From NCBI RefSeq assembly GCF_037975245.1, contig NC_092567.1:1226714-1290713 (forward strand): DNA of 64,000 bases, written 5' to 3'. A program made the position numbers and the translations under genes. This document shows, piece after piece, positions 56,501 to 64,000 of the stretch. Origin of the DNA: Apostichopus japonicus (Eukaryota; Echinodermata; Holothuroidea; Aspidochirotida; Stichopodidae). The notes under the pieces are model-generated. The model saw only the letters and a program-made list of their open reading frames with translations. It did not search any database and was not told where the DNA came from. The first letter of the stretch is position 1, and every line of letters begins with the position of its first letter.

Positions 56501-58701
56501 TGGCGAAATTAATATCTAACTGGTTGGTATCTCTAAAAGTTAGTAGTTTGTATTCTGTGAATGAGCATAAAGCTTTAAAATATTATGATCATATTAAATA
56601 TCGTTTATAGTGAACGAGTTTATCAGACGGAAAATTTTACCTGTTTAAAGGTTTTTCAAAGGCGAGAAGACGGTACGGAAGACTTCTACAGAAATTGGGA
56701 CGACTATGAAAATGGCTTTGGTTCGTTAGAGGGAGAACATTGGTTGGGTAATGAGAAGCTATATAACTTGACGAAGCAGAAGACATATGGACTCCGTGTA
56801 GACTTGGGAGATTTTGAAGGTGCGTCTAGATATGCCAAGTATAATCCATTCGTCGTTGCTGGTCCTGCCGACAATTACAGACTCCAACTAGGATCATACT
56901 CCGGTGATGCCGGTAAGTCTGTGATGTGACGTCATAAGTCTAATTGTCATATAACCAATCACACTGTTATGTTATAGGCCAATCAGATAAGATGCTGGTT
57001 AGCCAATTACATCCCATGTTATCTCATTAAGTATGTAAGTATAAATACTCATGTACGCTACTGTACTATAACTCTGCATGCTTACTGCCACTCCTTACGG
57101 ATATACCCTTCGCGTCATTGTTCATGGTTATTTACGTTACGTGAAATATATATTCAACAATCTAGAATAACTCTTCCTTCATTATATTGACGTCTTCCGA
57201 AACGTATAATATGACAAAGGTGCTTGCTCTTTAAGGTACCTGTGACTCGAAAGTTATAGACGAACCGAGATTATGTGTTTTTCAACCATCAATAGTCAAA
57301 TTCTACCTACGATTGTGTAAAAGACGACTTAATGAAACAGTTAAGTCTTGATATGGTATAGGTCAAGAAAAACGAAAGCCTGGGAGCTAGTAATACTTTA
57401 TATAACTATTTCGACTTACGACATATTCATCTCTAACATATGTACATGTCATTTAAGGCTTACTTGCTCATGACTTCGGCTCCTCGACGCTTAAACTTCT
57501 AATTGCTAAATTGTACTCCGAATGTGTTTTAAGTTCTAATACTCAACCACGTGGTCTTGGATAACATGAGACACCTTTTGTCCTTCATCAATTTATTTTT
57601 TGGAAACGTGTCAGGTGATAACATCTCCCATTAATTTGAATTAAATCATAGGAACACACCTAATGGTTTGCAAGGTAGTCCAGCGACTTTAAATGATAAC
57701 TTGCCTGATATGTTCAAAACGTTATTTTTAAAAATTTTCAGAGAGTCCTAGACTTGCAGCCGTAAATTTTAAAGCGTTTAGAACATATGAAAACAAAACA
57801 AAATATGCCTAAAGTCGTTCTTTAATAAACATCACCGGTAGCTTCGGTAACAAATGCGTATTGCGCATGTGCATAATATTAAATAATATTTAAATAATCA
57901 TAAGCTATATTATTAACAGCTGGTATTCAAATGTTTTGTATTGTGGGCCATTGTTTGTACCATTATCACATTGGTGATCCTCCAGTGTGGATGGCTGTGG
58001 TCTGTGTTTGTGATGTAGAAGGAAAAGGTATAATCTTTCAGTTATTTGTAAGTGGTTAAGGGTGCTTAACTGCACAATCGTGTCATATAGTCCACCTTTT
58101 CAAATTGCTTCAATAAATGTTTTACATTTGCACATTTTCCCTCATACATCGGCTGTTTTCCCCCCGGATTTTTAGTAGTCTCATACATGATAGTTCCACA
58201 GTGCACTGTCGTGTCTATGTATTACTATATCACATAGGGCCGATACTGAAGATGTGTTGAACACCCGAAGAATAACCAGCAGTTGTAAAAAGACAAAGAA
58301 AATATGAGTGTTCCATACATTGCAAAGTGCCATATTTTACATTGCGCCATGCATTACATTGTCCCATTAAATCGTAGTACCACGAGTAAGTTGTGAATAG
58401 CTCCCAAATACTGACATCATGTGATATTGTAATGGATATTTCCATCATACTTGCAGGCAATGCTATGGGTGTTTGTCAAAACAAGCAGTTCTCTACATTT
58501 GATCAAGACCACGATACTTGGGGCAGCAGCTGTGCCTTGAAGTATAAGGGAGGATGGTGGTATGAGCATTGTCACTACGCCAACCTCAACGGTGAATATC
58601 ATGAAGGCGCATCTGCTTATGGTGTTGGTCTCAATTGGGCACAATGGAAAGGCTATAAATACTCAGTTAAATTTACTGAAATGAAACTGAGACCAGTTTG
58701 A
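53554..58701 (+). CDS. Fibrinogen-like (FReD) gene 4, five coding exons, 313 aa
   Basis: Predicted exons are 53554-53700, 55276-55387, 55910-56085, 56651-56912 and 58457-58701, with the same phases and borders as gene 3. The signal peptide is [19 protein letters not shown]. Exon 2 is identical to gene 3 at DNA level. The fibrinogen domain has [42 protein letters not shown], the Ca2+ site DQDHD, and the Cys pair [13 protein letters not shown]. By my count it differs from gene 3 at 15 residues, eight of them in exon 3, where gene 4 ([14 protein letters not shown]) is closer to gene 2. It is a predicted secreted lectin-like recognition protein. No disabling change seen. Confidence 0.9.
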
Positions 58702-61295
58702 AGTATTCTTCATCATCTGCAAATATATTTAATGGGTTCTATTAATCATGTTGGCGGTGCAGATACAGTTAAACAAAGAATTCCGAATACAAAATAAGCT
58801 AGTAATGTTGTTGTTTTAAGTTAAATGCACTCTTACTTACGATAATATTTAAACGAGATCATCGTATTGGGGTCTGATCTAAGATAAACCTTAACTATTT
58901 GTTCGATCATTCATTTTTTCGATTTACTCTTAAGTTTAGAATATAAATTTAATGGAAATATGCCAACCTCAGTAACTTGTCTTTATTGTTTGTTTGAGTG
59001 TGTAGGAGCGTGAGTTGGTAGGTGTTGATTTACATCAAATTAAATACTCTATGCCTCTGTTACTAAATATAAGATGTTACATTGCTCAAATCTGACTGAC
59101 GTTTCTGATAAATGAATGCTACTTCACATTTATCCAGGAAATATTTCAGAGCTTAATTAAAGTTGGATATGTAAAAGAGGAACCATAATCAAAGCGTCCT
59201 CTCCGAATGTACACGTTGTATTGTACTATAGGTGGACTTGGAACGAGCAGATATGATTTCATAGATGCAAATATAATTCAAAAACTCATTTTTTTATTTT
59301 TTATTTTCAATACATTGGTTGAACAATGGGTATGAGAGTAATTATATTCTGATAAAGTAGAAACCGAATTGAAATTCTGAAGACATACAAAACACTGCTA
59401 AGAAGTTTGCTTAAATCATGTCTACTTTGAAAAGGATTTGAAAGAACATTCACCATGATTGTTGTTCTCTTAGACATGTTAAAAGTAAAATTACCCCTTA
59501 ACTAACATAACATCAGTTTACTTAACATTATACATGTTTCAATGGTCCTTAATATACTCTTCTTTCATGGAAATGTTAAAGGTATTAGTCATGTTTTCAT
59601 TCTTGGAGCTTTAAAGGGTGTGACGACTCGTGCAAAAAGAAACGTCTAATGCCGGTAATACAGCACAGTATACAGACGATACAGCGATGGACATCTCAGG
59701 TCCAACTAAAGATAACAATTAAGGTATCACGTTTCATTACTGTCTGCATTTTGTAGGGACACGAATAAAACGTCACTTGCAAGCAACGGAAAGTTTTCAG
59801 ATGGTCGCACGCGGATTGGGGCGAGTCTTCAATGCCTTTGATGTTTCTTTATTTATGAGCTGAAACTCTATACATTTCTTTCAAACAAATGACGTTGAAA
59901 CGATGATTAAGATTGTAATCCAAAGGGGACGTTTGTGATGACAATAAAGTCAGTGACACATGCAAAATGCCCCTTAATCTTTGTATAAAAATTGTATCAA
60001 TACCTTTCTCTTCGCAGGATTAAAGAGAGCAGTTGTCTTTCTTAGAGATATCTTCACAGGAACGGTATATTACTCCAATGGTCTTTCTCCATACCTAACA
60101 TACATTAAGCTGCTACTGTATATCCCAGCTATGGAGGGCACCTATTGTATATCTTGACTGAACGTACTATGATGATGATTATTTTAGGACCTCCAACTGG
60201 TCGACATTATATTCAACCCAACCGAAATTTTCAAAAGTGTATAAGATTTGCTCAAAGTATGATGCACTTTGCATTTGCAATAAACTACTTCATGTGTACT
60301 TACTTAATACATATACATGGCAATAATTCAGCTGTTTTAGTGGTGGTGTAAATCTTATCATTAATTGAGGAACAAGGTTGTACCAGCCTGTCAAACTACA
60401 TTAAAGGCTGTTGCGGCTCGTTTATGCTTGTTTCCCTTTGTAACCCTTCTCTGGATACAAGTTTTTTGACTTTCTCTGCTAAAGGGTTGTACCCCTTTCT
60501 TTGAAAGGCCGTGTTCAATGTATGTGTTTCTACCTCCTTTCAACTTTGTGATACTGGGTCGTTCAGTCTTTCGGTCACAAGCTGGATGTAATACAAGGTA
60601 TTGTTATGTAGCCTTGGAGTGAGCTCCATTATCCGCTAAATGTTAAAGTTCAAAAATTATATTCCCATCTCTGTTTGCTTGTTAGTAGTACGAGTGCTAT
60701 GAATCCATATGCTGCAAAAATTGAGCAAATGAAGATCATTCTGTTTCAAGTTGTAAATATCACAGATATCACAACTACTGAACGACTATGTATCTTTCTA
60801 CGCAATGGAAGATTTACGGTCATCAAGTGGACACTGGGCATTGTTGCCCCGTGAGATACCACTTCATTTTTGTTGAATTTTTTTTATTGACAAACATGAT
60901 CAACTATATCAAATGCATCTTTAATGGTTAATGAGGTACAGTTTGGGTAAAAGTCAGCCTAAGTATCAATTTTCAGCTTTGCAGGACTCAAGATATGATT
61001 AAAATGGGGCACAGCCAGATGGCTAACAATTTTTGTTAACGTTAAAGGGCACCATAGCAAACTGAGAAGGCAGCACGGCCAAAATCAAATGGGCACCAGA
61101 GTAGTTATTTTCACTTTTCATGGCGGATAGAATTGCGGGCCCGTATAAAACCCCTATACCCGTATACCCGTATACCCCTATACCCGTATAAAAACCGGCA
61201 ACGCTAGGCTTAGATCACAAACTGAATAATATAGCATTACTCTTAGCCCTCACGTACTTAAACATTTAACTAACCCAGTAGAACCCAAGAACCCA
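58702..61295. other. 3' flank of gene 4 to end of copy B
   Basis: Colinear with the gene 3 flank. No gene. A short run of CCCGTATA-type repeats (61138-61190) lies near the right edge. Confidence 0.55.

Positions 61296-61329
<34 letters not shown>
61296..61329. repeat. (TA)n microsatellite
   Basis: TA tract directly abutting the 5'-truncated PLE pseudogene. Confidence 0.95.
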
Positions 61330-61332
<3 letters not shown>

Positions 61333-62614
61333 AAGGACAATTTTGAGAACAACCTACCATGCAGGCTCATCAACCCGGCAAAGAGCGAAACAGGTCTCAT
61401 AAGCAAGGCCATCCTAGACAGAATAAATAACTCCATAAGAATCGCCACGAAAGTTAACCAATGGAGGAACACGTCATCCGTCATCGAATAGTTCAAGAAC
61501 ATACAAGACAAAGAGAACTAAACCTTCATCAGCTTCGACATCGTTGAATTCTACCCCTCCATAACAAGAAGCCTACTGGGAAAAGCCTTAACTATGGCTA
61601 AGGAACACATCCACATCTCCAACCAAGACCTACAGATCATAATGCACTCCAGGAAGTCACTCCTATTCGAAAACGGCACACCTTGGATGACGAAAGGAAA
61701 CAACGACCTCTTTGATGTCACCATGGGCAGCTACGATGGGGCCGAGGTATGCGAGCTCGTAGGACTCTACATCCTAAACACACTAGCAAGAGATTATGGG
61801 AAAGAATACATCGGGCTATACAGGGACGACGGTCTAGCAGCCTTCAAAAACACCAACGGAAGTAAAGCAAACCGGATAAGAAAACACAAGATCAGCTTAT
61901 TCAAAGAACTGGGGCTCAACATCACCATCGACTGCAACCTGAAGATCACCAACTTCCTCGACGTAACCTTCAACCTCAACACCGGAAAACACTACCCTTA
62001 CAGGAAGCCCAACGACCACCCAGTGTACATCCACAGGAAATCCAACCACCCACCCAACATCATCAGGTCCCTAACAGCCTCAATTAGCAGACGTATCTCC
62101 GCCATCTCGCCATCAGCCGACGAGGAAGCACTCAAGTCAAGTAATTACACCGAGGGTCTCTCATACATCGCCCACCAACCAACCAAGAACAACCGAAACA
62201 GAAGGCTTAACATCATCTGGTTCAACCCACCTTTTAGCAGCAACGTAGCCACGAACATATTAGGCACATTCCTGAAACACATCAACAAACACTTCCCGAA
62301 GACATCGAAACTGCAAAAAATATTCAGCAGAAACACCGTCAAGTCAGTTACAGTTGCATGCCCAACATCGCCAGCATCATCAAAGGACACAACAAACGTA
62401 TATCTGCAAACCACACATCGAAAGAAAAGGAAGCCTGCAACTGCCGAAAAAAGGACACATGCCCACTAAATGGAAACTGCCAGGCATCTAACATCATATA
62501 CAAGGCCGAAGTGAAACCACCGACAACTGCAAGACTTACATAAGCCTAACGGAACCCCCATTTCAAGCTCAGATACGGTAACCACAAGATGTCGCTCAAC
62601 CACGACATCTTTTA
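61330..62614 (+). pseudogene. Penelope-like reverse transcriptase/GIY-YIG pseudogene
   Basis: The frame from 61330 reads CRLINPAKSETGLISKAILD, with in-frame stops at 61489-61491 and 61519-61521, then FISFDIVEFYPS (an RT motif with the first catalytic Asp), GSYDGAEVCELVGLYIL, the catalytic YRDD box (61819-61830) and GLNITIDCNLKITNFLDVTF. Near 62350 one base is lost; the next frame reads CMPNIASIIKGHN, then CNCRKKDTCPLNGNC (Cys-rich finger) and NIIYKAEV. Further shifts leave CKTYISLTE and FKLRYGNHKMSLNH, matching a GIY-YIG endonuclease end. RT plus GIY-YIG defines Penelope-like elements. It is 5'-truncated and clearly dead, though an open stretch of 291 codons remains from 61594. Confidence 0.82.
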
Positions 62615-63669
62615 GACGGTCGCTATTGGTTGCATAATAATGCATTAACATAGATGATATTTTAAATTCAATTTGCTCCCGGATGCCTTGGGAATTCAAC
62701 TATCAATGCGTTTTTACGGGGAATAGTGGTTAAACAGCGACACACGCAAGATACATTAATGTTTCATTTTAATATGAGCTGTTTGTTAAAGAGAAATAAC
62801 TAAAATATCAATATGATATGGAAAGGGTGTTTGCTTATATGTCATCATCCTACTTTCAATCAGAGAACATTTTCTTAAAGCAATCAAATGTTTTTCTTCA
62901 AATGATATTGACAAAAGTTTAAAATGAGAGATATAATTTAATTTGATTTCTTTGTATTTATTTAGGAGCAATCTCTATCACCATCTAGCATCATTATTCT
63001 AGTTATCCCTAGTGTTATATCTCGTAGTGTAATATTGCTCTTTTTGTCTCCTGTAAAATAATGTAACTGATTCCATGGTTACGTAATAAAAGTTCCTAAT
63101 TGTCATGAAAAATCATTGAATAAATTTCAATAAAAGACAGATGCAGAAGAAATTGAAATGTTCTTTAATGATGTGATAATAAAGTATTTATGTTATAATT
63201 AATTGTGCACTAACTTTGTTTTTAAATTACAATTTAAACCCTCCGGACTATTTAGCATCTTGGCTCCCATTACAAAGATGATGGTTGGTGCCCCGCGTAC
63301 TGATTAACTATGATCACACTGATTGCAACATTAAAGGTCCTTCACGCTATCATCAAATATGATATATATATATATAGTCACATATATGCTACAGAGGCTA
63401 TACATCATTGTCAAAAATTAAAAATTTGATTACGAACATCATTAATCTCTTTAGCTAGTTATTTCTTCAACGTCGGTTTCGCCCCTTCACTTTATTAGGT
63501 AGGGTATTTCTAGGGCCGACAAATTAAATCGTGAGTGCTAATTGAAATTACAAGTCCAAAAATCCTAAAAACAAGTATTTCGCTTGTGACCAAATACAAT
63601 CCCCTCATCAACTCCATATGAACACTGTCAAACGGTCAGTATGTAAGAGAATCGTTTAAGGTACTAGCT
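62615..63669. other. AT-rich DNA between PLE relics
   Basis: No gene seen; a short ATATAT run lies at 63359-63376. Confidence 0.45.
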
Positions 63670-63814
63670 TTTCGTCAGCCCCGTAACCTTCGATTCAGTC
63701 ATTTTCTCCAGACTTCCACACCCAGTTTCTACCTACGCAAGCAATTTACGTTGCGGAAAACCTCGCTGCCAAATATGCCCCCATATATCCCCTGACAGTA
63801 TAGTTAAATTCGAC
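63670..63814 (+). pseudogene. Third Penelope-like fragment
   Basis: One frame (63670 on) reads FRQPRNLRFSHFLQTST, like the PLE thumb word followed by NLR. After a shift, the next frame reads ASNLRCGKPRCQICPHISPD, the CxKPRCxxCxHI linker finger before the GIY-YIG domain. No further match follows. It is a short dead fragment, distinct in sequence from those at 1.2 kb and 61.3 kb. Confidence 0.6.
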
Positions 63815-64000
63815 TATGGTCGACTATGGTCAGATACCCCCTTCCCTCTCTTGTGATTCTGAATTCATTCAGTTCTCTAGTAGTCTGATGTTAGTAAATA
63901 TCTCATCTTGTTAGGATAGAAGGGTTGGATTTGGCAATTTTCGATTGTTCTTTCATTAAAAATGGGTATCGCTCTCAATCTATCACATGATTAATCCGAC

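Larger units (their letters stand above)
47279..61283. repeat. Segmental duplication, copy B
   Basis: Colinear with copy A without its transposon, GGTAAA and ATT insertions, so it serves as the empty-site reference. It carries an orphan exon 1 (47946-48065), the LINE tail (51629-51718), the gene 4 promoter and gene 4. The right end stops at the TA tract preceding the PLE pseudogene. Confidence 0.93.

Noticed and set aside
61794-62414. Antisense ORFs opposite the PLE reverse transcriptase
   Set aside because: Shadows of the sense reading frame, which carries the recognisable motifs.

Overview
The window is animal nuclear DNA: AT-rich, intron-containing, crowded with microsatellites, satellites and decayed transposable elements. 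The only convincing host genes are secreted fibrinogen-like (FReD, FREP/ficolin-type) proteins, with a short Cys-containing N-terminal region, a short helical segment and a C-terminal fibrinogen domain. This matches the fibrinogen-like protein A type described from sea cucumbers, so a holothurian (possibly stichopodid) echinoderm is the best guess. That taxon call is inference.

Layout. (1) 1-243 is the last exon of gene 1; its 3' flank resembles that of gene 2. (2) 1.1-1.83 kb is a Penelope-like element (PLE) fragment, followed by gene-poor DNA with a fold-back repeat at 4.5-4.8 kb. (3) 7179-11963 is gene 2, five coding exons (309 aa), with a huge GAT microsatellite in intron 2 and five 31-bp repeats just before its last exon. 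(4) 13.15-16.3 kb holds a 52-bp tandem repeat, a relic promoter plus 5' exon, and a 2-kb satellite of 36-bp units with a 216-bp higher-order period. (5) A segmental duplication of about 14 kb follows, copy A at 16.86-46.0 kb and copy B at 47.28-61.28 kb. Each copy carries an orphan, stop-containing signal-peptide exon and, downstream, a complete five-exon FReD gene (gene 3 at 37630-42801; gene 4 at 53554-58701; both 313 aa).

Copy A is larger because of later insertions. A 12.1-kb CACTA-like DNA transposon (17571-29676) splits the orphan exon; it has 24-bp terminal inverted repeats and a TG target duplication, and copy B supplies the empty site. The transposon carries exons of an unidentified multi-exon gene, a LINE fragment, a nested 2.2-kb inverted-repeat element and a tRNA-like sequence. 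A 2.3-kb GGTAAA/TTTACC array (32074-34387) and an expanded ATT microsatellite are also absent from copy B.

Between the copies (46.86-47.05 kb), beside a TA microsatellite, lies a minus-strand hammerhead ribozyme inside overlapping inverted repeats, as expected of a PLE terminus. After copy B come a TA tract, a PLE reverse transcriptase/GIY-YIG pseudogene (61.33-62.61 kb) and another PLE fragment (63.67-63.81 kb).

Genes 3 and 4 have near-identical TATA promoters with clustered CACGTCC motifs and a non-coding first exon; a related arrangement stands upstream of the orphan exon at 13.6-14.1 kb. The locus looks like a lectin-type immune gene cluster growing by tandem duplication and being reshaped by transposons.
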